Shown: one piece after another, positions 22,638-31,898 of the stretch
Position numbering within the stretch: the first letter of the stretch is position 1
Layout: every line of letters begins with the position of its first letter
Origin: an uncultured Eubacteriales bacterium
GTDB lineage: Bacteria; Bacillota; Clostridia; Oscillospirales; Acutalibacteraceae
Reading direction: 5' to 3'
NCBI GenBank assembly: GCA_900316025.1
Contig: ONBJ01000014.1
Location: 1 to 32,902, forward strand
Length of the DNA stretch: 32,902 bases
Translations under genes and position numbers: made by a program
Notes under the pieces: generated by a model
Seen by the model: only the letters and a program-made list of their open reading frames with translations
The model's database searches: none
What the model was told of the DNA's origin: nothing

Positions 22638-24467
22638 ATGAGATTAAAGAAGATGCACAAAAGAATAACAGCAGTAATGCTGAGTGCGGCTATGCTGTCG
22701 GCAGTTGCGGTGTCGTCAGCACAGGCGGCGGTGACGGACGCTCAACAATCGGGAAGTGTATTGTTTGCACACAATATATATTCCGACCCTGATTTATCAG
22801 GCACAAGCGGAAAGTTTACAGGCTTTATGATTGATTTCAAAACCGATGCACAGGCACATGACACATACTGGCAGATGTGCTGTGCAGGTCTTGATATTTC
22901 CGAGATAAGGCAGACGTATCCCAATGCTTCTGGAGGCGGATTTTACGGAGGCTTACAGAGCGGCCCTAAAAATCAGAATACACTTTTTTCATTCTGGGAT
23001 ATAATTAACGGAAATGACGAAAGTGCCGTAATAACAACTCCCACAAGAGTTTATCCTCCCGGAGATGAACACAGCTTCGGAAATGAGGGCAACGGACATA
23101 ACTATGCTATGGCATACAAATGGGACGAAAGCAAGTGGTATACATATCTTGTTCATTGCTGGAAAGATAAGTCAACGGGAAGAACCTTTATAGGACAGTG
23201 GGTAAAAGATGTTGAAACAGGTAAATGGGATTTGACCAGCTACTTTGATACAACAATGAAGGACACTGCTATAACAGGAGCTATGTCACAGTTTATGGAA
23301 AACTTTGTAACACAGTATTCCGAACTTAAGCGTGACGTATATATGAAAAATGTATATACCTGCGATAAAGCCGACGGAAAATGGGTTTCTCTCAATAAAG
23401 GAAGTATGGCATACAGCTATTTTCAGGATAACAAAAAGGGAAGTCATGAACTGGGATTCAATGACGAATACTTCTTCGGAAGTGCAGGAGAGGTTGTTGA
23501 AAATCAGGAGGAGTATGACAAAAACAGTCAGAAGGTAATGCCCTATACCATTAAACAGCCCGCTATGCCAAACTTCGGCAGCTTCACTGTAGACTGTATG
23601 AATATAAGTGACAATACTCTTACATGGGTTCTGAATGAAAAATGTTCGCCTATGCTCGAATTTGAAATAGATATTCTGAACGAAGATAATGCGAGCGTGA
23701 GAACATATACAAGCAGCAGACCCGAAAAAAGAGAAGTACAGCTTGATAACCTCAGTGACGGAAGACATCTTATTCAGGCAAAGTTCAAAGATGTTTTCGA
23801 CAGGGAACACAAGTATATATATGAATGCGATATTATAGACGGAAATGCAATATATGTATATCCTAAAAGCGGAATATATGGTGATGTAAACAATGACAAG
23901 TCCGTTACGCTCAAAGACGTTGTACGCATTCTGAAAAACAATGTGGGACTTTTGTCGGCGGATACATATGAAACTATGATTGGCGATATAAACGGTGACG
24001 GCAAAATGTCAATTAAAGATGCTGTTCTGATTCAGAGATATGTATTGGGCGAAATACTGGACGACTATCCGATTGACGAGAAAATAAGCCTGCCGTCAGC
24101 GGAAGAACCTAAGTATATCCCCGAAAAGAACGAAGCACCGTTCCAGCCAACAGTCCGTACCGTGAAATTTACAGATAATAAGGGATGGGGTACGACGTAT
24201 ATATATGCGTGGAACAGTGAAACAGGCGAAACCAATGCAAAATGGCCCGGTGTTCCTATGTCATATCAGTCAACCAACTCATACAAACAGACGGTTTACA
24301 AGGCTGATGTAAATACAAAGTACGATATGATAATATTTACAACCTCTGTAGGTACGCCTCAGACACAGGATATTGTATGGGACTATACTGTAAACGGTTA
24401 CTGGGTTACAGACCAGAAAACGACAAATTCCACAGGTATAGAAGTATGGGTTGCCGATACGTGGTAA
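22638..24467 (+). CDS. Secreted DUF3472-dockerin-CBM26-like protein 1
   Basis: This is a 609-residue exported protein of unknown catalytic role. Domains in order: signal peptide (1-30, positively charged start, AQA-A end); a DUF3472 domain (about 40-290, with FYGGLQSG, TLFSFWD, GNEGNGHNYAMAYKW, WYTYLVHCW, FIGQWVKDVETGKWDL); a beta-rich linker domain (about 312-400); a type I dockerin (415-470) with two calcium loops GDVNNDKSVTLKD and GDINGDGKMSIKD; and a C-terminal module (about 506-590; VKFTDNKGWGTTYIYAW, WPGVPM, YDMIIFTT, QTQDIVWD) resembling starch-binding CBM26. The dockerin implies docking to a cohesin scaffold such as a cellulosome or amylosome. The start has a GGGGGTAG ribosome site. 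It is the first of two tandem paralogues under one strong promoter. Confidence 0.87.
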   Translation: MRLKKMHKRITAVMLSAAMLSAVAVSSAQAAVTDAQQSGSVLFAHNIYSDPDLSGTSGKFTGFMIDFKTDAQAHDTYWQMCCAGLDISEIRQTYPNASGGGFYGGLQSGPKNQNTLFSFWDIINGNDESAVITTPTRVYPPGDEHSFGNEGNGHNYAMAYKWDESKWYTYLVHCWKDKSTGRTFIGQWVKDVETGKWDLTSYFDTTMKDTAITGAMSQFMENFVTQYSELKRDVYMKNVYTCDKADGKWVSLNKGSMAYSYFQDNKKGSHELGFNDEYFFGSAGEVVENQEEYDKNSQKVMPYTIKQPAMPNFGSFTVDCMNISDNTLTWVLNEKCSPMLEFEIDILNEDNASVRTYTSSRPEKREVQLDNLSDGRHLIQAKFKDVFDREHKYIYECDIIDGNAIYVYPKSGIYGDVNNDKSVTLKDVVRILKNNVGLLSADTYETMIGDINGDGKMSIKDAVLIQRYVLGEILDDYPIDEKISLPSAEEPKYIPEKNEAPFQPTVRTVKFTDNKGWGTTYIYAWNSETGETNAKWPGVPMSYQSTNSYKQTVYKADVNTKYDMIIFTTSVGTPQTQDIVWDYTVNGYWVTDQKTTNSTGIEVWVADTW

Positions 24468-24511
24468 TTCCGTACCGAAATGAATTTTGTATGATTACGG
24501 GGGGCTGATTT

Positions 24512-26347
24512 ATGAGATTAAAGAAGATGTACAAAAGAATAACAGCAGTAATGCTGAGTGCGGCTATGCTGTCGGCATTTGCGGTATCGTCAGCACCTGC
24601 GGCACTTGCGGCATCATACGATAAGCAGGGTTCGGCAGCGTATACATATGCACATGAAATATATGTATTTCCCGATACTGCAAAGACAAGCGGAAAATTT
24701 GACAGCTTTATCATAGACTTCAAGACGGAAGCACAGGCACACGCCACATACTGGCAGATGTGTCAGGGCTGCCTTGATGTATCGGAAATAAGGGAAACTT
24801 ATCCCAATGCACAGGATTCCACGTTCTACGGAGGATTTCAGAGCGGCCCTGAAAGAAGAAATACTCTGTTTTCATTCTGGGACGTAACAAACGGAAATGA
24901 CGAAAGCACCGTTATAACAACACCTGCAAGAGTTTATCCTGCAGGTGATGAAAACAGCTTCGGCTATGAGGGTAACGGACATAACTATTCAATGGATTAT
25001 GAATGGCAGAAAAGCAAGTGGTATACGTATTTCGTACACTGCTGGAAGGATAAGTCCACCGGAAGAACCTTTATCGGACAATGGGTAAGAGATGTTGAAT
25101 CGGGTAAGTGGGATTTGACCTGTTATTTCGATACAACTATGAAGGAAACCCATATGAACGGTATGATGGCACAGTTCCTTGAGAACTTCGTATCGCAGTA
25201 TGCTCTTATGCCCCGTGATATATACCTTAAAAATGTGTACATATTCGATAAGGTATACAAGGACTGGAAAAGGGTCAATCAGGGAGCTGTCGGCTATAGC
25301 TGGAATGAGCCTAACAAAACAGGAACTCACGAAATAGGCTTCAATGACGAATACTACTTCGGAAAAACAGGTGAGCCTGTAGAAAATCAGACCGAATATG
25401 ACAACAGCTTTACAAATCACTATATAGGCTACAATATTGTAGAACCTGAACTGCCCAACTTCGGAAACTTCATTGTGGACGGTATGAGCATAAAGAACAA
25501 TCAGCTTGAATGGACTTTCAATGAAAAATGCTCGCCTATGCTTGAATTTGATATTGATGTTGTCGATATGAGCGACAGGACAGTAAAATCATATACAAGC
25601 AGCAGACCCGAAAAAAGAGAAATACAGCTTGACAGCCTCAGTGACGGAAATTATCTTGTACAGGCAAAGTTCAAGGACGTTTTCGACAGGGTTTACAGTT
25701 ACAGCTATGAATTTGATGTGGTAAACGGCAGTGCAGAGGGTATACAGAAAACCAATAAAATGGGTGATGTAAACAACGATGACTCCGTTACCCTCAAAGA
25801 TGTTGTAAATATTCTGAAATACAATGTAGGACTTGTATCTGCAAGCGGCTGTGAAAAAATGTGCGGCGATATAAACCGTGACGGAAAAATGTCCGTTAAG
25901 GATGCTGTTCTGCTTCAGAGATTTCTCCTGAATGACGTTGTGAAATATCAGATTGGTGAGAAAATAACCTTGTCATCAGCGGCAGAACCGCAGTATCTCC
26001 CCGAAAAGAATGAAGCACCGTTCCAACCGTCAGTCCGTACTGTGAAATTTACAGATAATAAGAACTGGGGTACACCATACGTTTATGCGTGGAACAGTAC
26101 TACAGGCGAAACAAATGCACAGTGGCCCGGTGTGAGAATGACATATCAGTCAAAAAATTCATACGGACAGACGCTTTATAAGGCTGACCTTAAAACAAAG
26201 TATGATATGGTAATCTTTACTACGGCGACAGGTTCACCTCAGACGCAGGATATTGTCTGGGATTATACCGTAAACGGTTACTGGGTTACAGACCAGAAAA
26301 CGAAAAATTCCACTGGTATAGAAGTATGGGTTGCTGATACGTGGTAA
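24512..26347 (+). CDS. Secreted DUF3472-dockerin-CBM26-like protein 2 (tandem paralogue)
   Basis: This is a 611-residue paralogue of the preceding gene with the same domain order: signal peptide (1 to about 34), DUF3472 (about 45-295), linker domain (about 318-400), dockerin (418-474; GDVNNDDSVTLKD and GDINRDGKMSVKD) and a CBM26-like module (about 508-595). The signal-peptide DNA and the last 70 codons are almost identical to the first gene, while the middle has diverged. This suggests duplication with selection or gene conversion at the ends. The ribosome site is GGGGGG and only 44 bases separate the two genes, with no terminator between them, so they are likely one transcript. DUF3472 function is not established; carbohydrate binding or hydrolysis is plausible from context. 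Confidence 0.87.
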   Translation: MRLKKMYKRITAVMLSAAMLSAFAVSSAPAALAASYDKQGSAAYTYAHEIYVFPDTAKTSGKFDSFIIDFKTEAQAHATYWQMCQGCLDVSEIRETYPNAQDSTFYGGFQSGPERRNTLFSFWDVTNGNDESTVITTPARVYPAGDENSFGYEGNGHNYSMDYEWQKSKWYTYFVHCWKDKSTGRTFIGQWVRDVESGKWDLTCYFDTTMKETHMNGMMAQFLENFVSQYALMPRDIYLKNVYIFDKVYKDWKRVNQGAVGYSWNEPNKTGTHEIGFNDEYYFGKTGEPVENQTEYDNSFTNHYIGYNIVEPELPNFGNFIVDGMSIKNNQLEWTFNEKCSPMLEFDIDVVDMSDRTVKSYTSSRPEKREIQLDSLSDGNYLVQAKFKDVFDRVYSYSYEFDVVNGSAEGIQKTNKMGDVNNDDSVTLKDVVNILKYNVGLVSASGCEKMCGDINRDGKMSVKDAVLLQRFLLNDVVKYQIGEKITLSSAAEPQYLPEKNEAPFQPSVRTVKFTDNKNWGTPYVYAWNSTTGETNAQWPGVRMTYQSKNSYGQTLYKADLKTKYDMVIFTTATGSPQTQDIVWDYTVNGYWVTDQKTKNSTGIEVWVADTW

Positions 26348-26412
26348 AATCCATTACAAAGCTTTGACGGAGCAAAACCATAAATGTAATATTGTTTTTC
26401 GGGGGAATGTCT

Positions 26413-27540
26413 ATGCACGATGAGAAAAAAGTTGAATATCTTGAACTTATATATGACCTGATTTTTGTATACATCATAGGCAGAAACAATTCACTGCTTC
26501 ACCACACGGCAGACGGAAGAATACAGCCTGAAATGTTTGTCACATATTTTGTATGTACTCTGGCAGTTATACAGATATGGAATTTTTCCTCTTATTACAT
26601 CAACATTTACGGAAAAAACGGTTTGCAGGAGCATATTTTTCTATTCAGCAATATGTTTCTGCTGTACTTTATTGCTGAGGGTACGCAGGAGCATGGGGAA
26701 AAGTACCATACACAGTATCATATTGCATGGGCGTTGATACTGGTAAATGTAGCGGTGCAGTATCTTATTGAATTTAAAAATCAGGAAAAGCGTTTCAGGT
26801 ATAAGAGAAATATTTTTGTTCTGGTTGCGGAGGCACTGCTTGTTCTGCTGACTATACCTGTTTACCGATATACAGGCTATGAGCTTTCGTTCATACCGAT
26901 AGTGTTCGGAATAATAGCGACGAGTATTTCCACAAAGTACAGTGAGAATATAAAAGTTGATTTTGCTCATCTGTCGGAAAGAGCTATGCTGTATGTTGTG
27001 TTTACGTTCGGAGAAATGGTAATTGCCATAGCAGGCTACTTCAAGGATAATATGAGTATAGAAGGTCTGTATTTTCCGCTTATGGCGTTTCTGATAGTTG
27101 TAGGACTTTTCCTCAGCTACGGTACTTTCTATGACCGCATTATTGACCGTGAACAGAGTACCAACGGACTTTGGTATATGTTCCTTCATATTTTCATAAT
27201 TTTCGGACTGAACAACATTACAACTGCACTGGAGTTTATGCAGAATGACAAGATGGAGCTTATGTCTAAAATGGGATTTCTCATAGGTTCGTTTTTGCTG
27301 TACTATATCTTCCTGTTTATGACAAGGAAATTTGCAAAAAAGAGCTGCCGTCCGCCCATAAGCTTTTATCTGAAAATGGCTGGTATAGGAATAAGCTTTA
27401 TTGCTTTAATGCTGATTTTCAGGGGAAATATGCAGATTAACATACTTATAAGTGTAATCTATGTATTTGCCGTATATGCGATTATTTACGGAATAGGAAG
27501 GGTCAACAGCAAAGTAAAAAGCAAATCCGAAGAAAATTAA
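26413..27540 (+). CDS. LtrA-like low-temperature-requirement membrane protein
   Basis: This integral membrane protein of about 375 residues has ten or more hydrophobic helices. It begins with the LtrA family signature VEYLELIYDLIFVYIIGR and contains HLSERAMLYVVFTFGEMVIAIAG, another conserved LtrA segment. LtrA was named for a Listeria cold-growth mutant and its molecular function is unknown. Of the possible starts, ATG 26413 is six bases after GGGGGA and is preferred; ATG 26407 is too close to that site and a TTG at 26392 precedes it. It follows the dockerin pair by 65 bases and could be co-transcribed, but a functional link is not evident. Confidence 0.8.
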   Translation: MHDEKKVEYLELIYDLIFVYIIGRNNSLLHHTADGRIQPEMFVTYFVCTLAVIQIWNFSSYYINIYGKNGLQEHIFLFSNMFLLYFIAEGTQEHGEKYHTQYHIAWALILVNVAVQYLIEFKNQEKRFRYKRNIFVLVAEALLVLLTIPVYRYTGYELSFIPIVFGIIATSISTKYSENIKVDFAHLSERAMLYVVFTFGEMVIAIAGYFKDNMSIEGLYFPLMAFLIVVGLFLSYGTFYDRIIDREQSTNGLWYMFLHIFIIFGLNNITTALEFMQNDKMELMSKMGFLIGSFLLYYIFLFMTRKFAKKSCRPPISFYLKMAGIGISFIALMLIFRGNMQINILISVIYVFAVYAIIYGIGRVNSKVKSKSEEN

Positions 27541-27575
27541 TTCTTTTCGGATTTCGGAAAATCTTTAACAGAAAA

Positions 27576-27617
27576 AAAGAACCGTCTGCCGAGAGCATTC
27601 CCGGCAGACGGTTCTTT
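27576..27617. terminator. Bidirectional terminator between ltrA-like gene and hydA
   Basis: AAAGAACCGTCTGCCG (27576-27591) pairs with CGGCAGACGGTTCTTT (27602-27617), a 16-bp perfect stem with A-rich left and T-rich right shoulders. It can therefore serve both the plus-strand gene and the minus-strand hydrogenase operon. Confidence 0.88.
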
Positions 27618-27651
27618 ATTGAATTATAAAGTAAAACACTTTAATTATTTA

Positions 27652-29418
27652 TTATTTGAAGCGTTCTCTGTTCTTAACGTAGGTTGTATGGAGAAGCTCG
27701 TGAGCCTTATGAGAGTTAGGCTCGCCAAGATAATCAGCATAAAGCTGCTTAATCTGAGGATTGTTATGTGACTGACGATATGCCTGTCTTTCGTCCTCAA
27801 GATAGAGAGCGTGAGCACGTCTTTTCAGATATGTGTCTATGATGTTGACCTCTTCATCTATGAGCAGTGAAGGACGTACATATGACTGACCGCCGCCGTT
27901 GATACAGCCGCCGGGACAGCACATAATCTCGATAAATGTATAAGGTGACTTGCCTGCACGAATATCTTCCATAATAGGCTTAGCGTTCTTCATACCGTGA
28001 GCAACAGCGATTTTGATTTCCTTGCCGCCGAGAGTAAATGTAGCTTCCTTTACACCTTCAAAGCCACGAACTTCGTTGAAGTTTATAGGGCCGTACTCCT
28101 TGCCCTCAAGAGCAAAGTAAGCGGTTCTCAGTGCAGCTTCCATAACACCGCCTGTAACGCCAAAGATAACGCCTGCACCTGAATAAAGTCCTATCAAATC
28201 CTGGTCGAACTCTTTATCGGGGAGCTTGTGGAAGTTTATACCTGAACGCTTGATAAGCTTGCCAAGTTCACGTGTTGTCAGAACAGCGTCTACATCGGGC
28301 AGACCCTTTGTTTTAAGAGCAGGACGTTCTTTCTCATACTTCTTAGCCGTACAGGGCATAATTGAAACTACAAATATATCCTTAGGGTCTAAGCCGTTCT
28401 TCTCAGCATAGTATGACTTGAGTATAGCACCTTCCATCTCGTGAGGTGATTTACATGAAGAAAGGTGGTCTAAGCAGTCGCCGTAGTAATACTCAGCATA
28501 GTTTACCCAGCCGGGAGAACATGATGTAATCATAGGCAGTGTGCCGCCGTTCTTAATTCTGTTAAGAAGCTCATAAGCTTCTTCCATAATTGTAAGGTCA
28601 GCACCGAAGTTGGTATCGTAAACCTTCTCAAAGCCAAGACGCTTGAGAGCAGCAACCATCTTTCCTGTTACGGGTGTACCGATAGGCATATCAAATTCTT
28701 CACCCAGAGAAGCACGTACTGCGGGAGCTGTCTGCACGATAACGTGCTTGCCTGCTGCCATAGCTTCATCTATCTTGTAAATCTCTGATTTTTCCATCAA
28801 AGCACCTGTAGGACATACGGCAACGCACTGACCGCAGAGCAGACAGGGTGAATCAGCAAATGAACGGTTTCCGGCAGGAGCAACTATGGTTTCAAAGCCA
28901 CGGTTTTCAAATCCGAGTATTCCGTTTCCGTGAGCTTCCTGACATCTTGTAACGCATCTTCCGCAGAGAATACACTTTGAGGTATCTCTTACGATTGACG
29001 GAGTAAGCTCATCGTATGTTGTAGATGTTTTCTTACCTTTGAAAGCACCATCTCTTGCACCTGTAAGCTGAGCAACGTTGAGCAGCTCGCAGTGACCGTT
29101 CTTTGAACACTGCTGGCAGTTTCTGTTATGGTTGGAGAGAAGCAGCTCAACAGAAACTCTTCTTGCCTTTACAGCCTTAGGTGAGGAAATGCGTATCTCC
29201 ATACCTTCGGCAACAGGATATACACAGGAAGCAACAAGACCTCTTGCACCTGTAGCTTCTACAAGGCATACACGGCATGAACCCTGTGAACACTGTCCGT
29301 GATTGAATGTACATAATGACGGAATATCATATCCGCATCTTCTGGCAGCCTCCAGAATGGTAAGACCCTCTTCAACCTGATAGGCTATGCCTTCTATTTT
29401 TATATTAACAAGTGACAT
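27652..29418 (-). CDS. hydA: NADH-linked [FeFe] hydrogenase catalytic subunit HydA
   Basis: HydA evolves or oxidises H2 and, in the trimeric complex with HydB and HydC, couples this to NADH and probably ferredoxin (group A, bifurcating type). The 588 residues contain an N-terminal [2Fe-2S] domain (Cys36, 48, 51, 65), a His-ligated [4Fe-4S] site (His97, Cys101, 104, 110), and two ferredoxin clusters (Cys149/152/155/159 and 192/195/198/202). The H-cluster motifs are TSCSPGW (298-304), MPCTAKKYE (354-362) and E-x-M-C-C-PGGC-x-x-GGGQ (497-511). Cluster ligands are Cys300, 355, 501 and 505. The usual TSCCPxW motif has Ser at 301, the position of the proton-relay cysteine in CpI. It is the last gene of hydCBA. 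Maturation genes hydEFG are not in the window. Confidence 0.95.
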   Translation of the reverse strand: MSLVNIKIEGIAYQVEEGLTILEAARRCGYDIPSLCTFNHGQCSQGSCRVCLVEATGARGLVASCVYPVAEGMEIRISSPKAVKARRVSVELLLSNHNRNCQQCSKNGHCELLNVAQLTGARDGAFKGKKTSTTYDELTPSIVRDTSKCILCGRCVTRCQEAHGNGILGFENRGFETIVAPAGNRSFADSPCLLCGQCVAVCPTGALMEKSEIYKIDEAMAAGKHVIVQTAPAVRASLGEEFDMPIGTPVTGKMVAALKRLGFEKVYDTNFGADLTIMEEAYELLNRIKNGGTLPMITSCSPGWVNYAEYYYGDCLDHLSSCKSPHEMEGAILKSYYAEKNGLDPKDIFVVSIMPCTAKKYEKERPALKTKGLPDVDAVLTTRELGKLIKRSGINFHKLPDKEFDQDLIGLYSGAGVIFGVTGGVMEAALRTAYFALEGKEYGPINFNEVRGFEGVKEATFTLGGKEIKIAVAHGMKNAKPIMEDIRAGKSPYTFIEIMCCPGGCINGGGQSYVRPSLLIDEEVNIIDTYLKRRAHALYLEDERQAYRQSHNNPQIKQLYADYLGEPNSHKAHELLHTTYVKNRERFK

Positions 29419-29434
29419 TATAATATCCCTCCGA

Positions 29435-31321
29435 TTATTCCTTCATGATAGCACCAAACTTACAGGAAGCTCTGCACAGACCGCACTTGATACACTTCTC
29501 GGGATCGATAATCAATGCAGGCTTTCTCTTACCGGGTGCGGTATAGTCGCTGACACTGATAGCCTTAACAGGACACTGACGGGCACAAAGTCCGCAGCCG
29601 AAGCACTTATGTCTGTCAATCTTATAGTGCATAAGCTTCTTACAGATACCGGCAGGACAGTGCTTCTCAACAATATGAGCCAGATATTCATCTCTGAAAT
29701 GTGCGAGTGTCGAAACAACAGGGTTTGCGGCAGTCTGACCCAAAGCACACAGTGAGTTGTTCTTTACAGCCTCTGCAAGCTCTTCAAGGTCTTCAAGATC
29801 CTGCATAGTTCCTTTACCGTCGGTAATCTTTGTGAGAATTTCAAGCATACGCTTTGTACCTATACGGCAGGGTGAGCATTTACCGCATGACTCATCGCAG
29901 ATAAATTCCATATAGAACTTTGCGATATTTACCATACAGTTGTCCTCGTCCATTACGATAGCTCCGCCCGAACCCATCATAGAGCCTTTTGCAACGAGGT
30001 TGTCAAAGTCGATAGGTTCGTCAAGATATTCTTCAGTAAGACAGCCGCCTGAAGGACCTCCTGTCTGGATAGCCTTGAACTTCTTGCCGTCAGGAATGCC
30101 GCCGCCTATATCATAGATAAGCTCACGGAGTGTTGTTCCCATAGGAACTTCAACAAGACCAACGTTATTAACCTTTCCGCCGAGAGCAAATACCTTTGTA
30201 CCCTTTGAACGCTCTGTACCTGTTGATGCGAAATCTGCTGCACCTTCACGGAGTATGTAGGGGATACATGCAAGTGTTTCTACGTTGTTTACAACCGTAG
30301 GCTTGCCCCAAAGTCCCTTTACAGCAGGGAAAGGAGGTCTGGGACGAGGCATACCACGCTTACCCTCTATTGAGTTAAGCAATGCAGTTTCCTCACCGCA
30401 TACGAAAGCACCTGCACCAAGACGGATATGTGCCATAAATGAGAAATCAGAACCAAGAATATTGTTTCCGAGAATACCCATTTCCGTCATCTGGTCGATA
30501 GCAAGCTGCAGACGGTTTACTGCTATAGGATACTCTGCACGAACATAGAAATAACCCTCTGTTGCACCTATTGCATATCCTGCAATCATCATACCTTCGA
30601 TAACTGCAAAAGGATTACCCTCAAGTATGGAACGATCCATGAATGCACCGGGGTCGCCCTCGTCACCGTTACATACTACATACTTCTGGTCTGCATCGTT
30701 TGCATATGCAAATGACCACTTACGTCCTGTAGGGAAGCCTGCACCGCCTCTTCCTCTGATACCTGAAGCAAGAACCTCGTCAATAACTTCTTTCGGAGTC
30801 ATTGTCAGAGCCTTTTCAAGACCCTTGAATGCACCGTAGCCGATAGCTTCGTTTATATCCTCAGGGTTGATAACTCCGCAGCCGTGGAGTGCAACTCTTT
30901 TCTGTTTCTTATAGAAATTGATGTCGTCCTGCTTCTGTACCTTCTCGTTTGTTGAAGGGTCAACATAAAGAAGTCTTTCAACAACCTGATTGTTTATAAG
31001 GTCTGTATCAACGATTTCTTCAACGTCTTCAATCTTTACAAGACGGTATAATGTATCTTCAGGATAAATCTTTACGAAAGGTCCCTGTGAGCAGAAACCA
31101 AAGCAGCCTACCAGATTTACAGTAACCTTGTCTGCAAGACCCTTCTGCTGAATAAGTTCTTCAAATTTTGCCTTTATTTCATCGGAATGTGATGAAAGAC
31201 AGCCTGTACCGCCGCAAAGCAATACGGCACGTTTTCCGTCAGCACCGCTCAATTTGTTGTTCAAAGCTTCGGCACAGCCGCCGATTATGTTGTCGAGCTG
31301 TTGTGTTGTTTTTACATCCAT
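29435..31321 (-). CDS. hydB: NADH-oxidising flavoprotein subunit HydB (NuoF-like)
   Basis: HydB binds FMN and NAD(H) and passes electrons to HydA. The 628 residues comprise a thioredoxin-like [2Fe-2S] domain (Cys36, 41, 73, 77), a NuoF core with GIRGRGGAGFPTGRKW (187-202) and GDEGDPGAFMDR (219-230), an SLBB region, the NuoF [4Fe-4S] site (SCGKCSPCRIGT, Cys479/482/485 and Cys525), and a C-terminal two-cluster ferredoxin domain (Cys573/576/579/583 and 610/613/616/620). This extended architecture is that of bifurcating hydrogenase HydB rather than plain NuoF. It lies 16 bases before hydA and 16 bases after hydC, a tight operon. Confidence 0.95.
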   Translation of the reverse strand: MDVKTTQQLDNIIGGCAEALNNKLSGADGKRAVLLCGGTGCLSSHSDEIKAKFEELIQQKGLADKVTVNLVGCFGFCSQGPFVKIYPEDTLYRLVKIEDVEEIVDTDLINNQVVERLLYVDPSTNEKVQKQDDINFYKKQKRVALHGCGVINPEDINEAIGYGAFKGLEKALTMTPKEVIDEVLASGIRGRGGAGFPTGRKWSFAYANDADQKYVVCNGDEGDPGAFMDRSILEGNPFAVIEGMMIAGYAIGATEGYFYVRAEYPIAVNRLQLAIDQMTEMGILGNNILGSDFSFMAHIRLGAGAFVCGEETALLNSIEGKRGMPRPRPPFPAVKGLWGKPTVVNNVETLACIPYILREGAADFASTGTERSKGTKVFALGGKVNNVGLVEVPMGTTLRELIYDIGGGIPDGKKFKAIQTGGPSGGCLTEEYLDEPIDFDNLVAKGSMMGSGGAIVMDEDNCMVNIAKFYMEFICDESCGKCSPCRIGTKRMLEILTKITDGKGTMQDLEDLEELAEAVKNNSLCALGQTAANPVVSTLAHFRDEYLAHIVEKHCPAGICKKLMHYKIDRHKCFGCGLCARQCPVKAISVSDYTAPGKRKPALIIDPEKCIKCGLCRASCKFGAIMKE

Positions 31322-31337
31322 AGCTTATTAATCCTCC

Positions 31338-31820
31338 TTACTTACGGCGGTATTCATCAATAACTTCCTGTACCTGATTTACCTTCATTTTAGGGTAAAC
31401 AGTACCGTTTATTGTTACTGCCGGAGCTATACCGCAGGCACCTATACAACGCAGAGCGTCAATAGTAAACATACCGTCATCTGTTGTTTCGCCGGGTTCG
31501 ATACCGAGAATTTCACAGAATTCGTCAATAACCTGCTGTGCACCCTTTACGTAGCATGCTGTTCCAAGACAGCAGCCTATTACGTACTTTCCCTTCGGCT
31601 TCAGTGAGAAGAATGAATAGAATGTAACAACTCCGTAAATCTCCGCTACAGAGATACCTGTTTTTTCTGAAACAAGTTCCTGAACCTCTATGGGTACATA
31701 TCCGTATTCCTTCTGAATGTCACTAAGGATCATCATAAGCGGGGTTTTGTCATTTGCGTGTCTGTCACAAATTTCAATAATCTGCTTTACTGCCGCTTCA
31801 CTTAACTTTTGCTTTTGCAT
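31338..31820 (-). CDS. hydC: Hydrogenase subunit HydC (NuoE-like [2Fe-2S] protein)
   Basis: This is a 160-residue thioredoxin-fold [2Fe-2S] protein of the NuoE family and the small subunit of the NADH-linked hydrogenase. It has an N-terminal helical region with DIQKEYGYVP and the thioredoxin-like domain with VVTFYSFFSLKPKGKY. Cluster ligands are in CLGTAC (Cys84, Cys89) and CIGACG (Cys125, Cys129). It is the first gene of hydCBA, with an AAGGAGG ribosome site. The 370-base upstream region is shared with the divergent Crp/Fnr gene and holds several palindromes. Confidence 0.94.
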   Translation of the reverse strand: MQKQKLSEAAVKQIIEICDRHANDKTPLMMILSDIQKEYGYVPIEVQELVSEKTGISVAEIYGVVTFYSFFSLKPKGKYVIGCCLGTACYVKGAQQVIDEFCEILGIEPGETTDDGMFTIDALRCIGACGIAPAVTINGTVYPKMKVNQVQEVIDEYRRK

Positions 31821-31862
31821 AGCAACCTCCTTAAATATTTGAAAACATCATATTACGGCATA

Positions 31863-31885
31863 ATTCAACAAGTACATAGTTGAAT
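31863..31885 (-). promoter_or_regulatory. Inverted repeat in the hydC leader
   Basis: ATTCAAC (31863-31869) and GTTGAAT (31879-31885) form a 7+7 inverted repeat with a 9-base spacer, about 45 bases upstream of hydC. It could be an operator or a leader hairpin; no family is recognised. Confidence 0.4.
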
Positions 31886-31898
31886 TTGTACCGATACT

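Noticed and set aside
23286..23810. 174-codon minus-strand frame inside the first dockerin gene
   Set aside because: It is a shadow of the coding strand; a similar frame appears antisense to the paralogue because the two genes are duplicates.
26641..27189. 182-codon minus-strand frame inside the LtrA-like gene
   Set aside because: The translation is unlike any protein family, and the plus-strand frame has clear LtrA motifs and a ribosome site.
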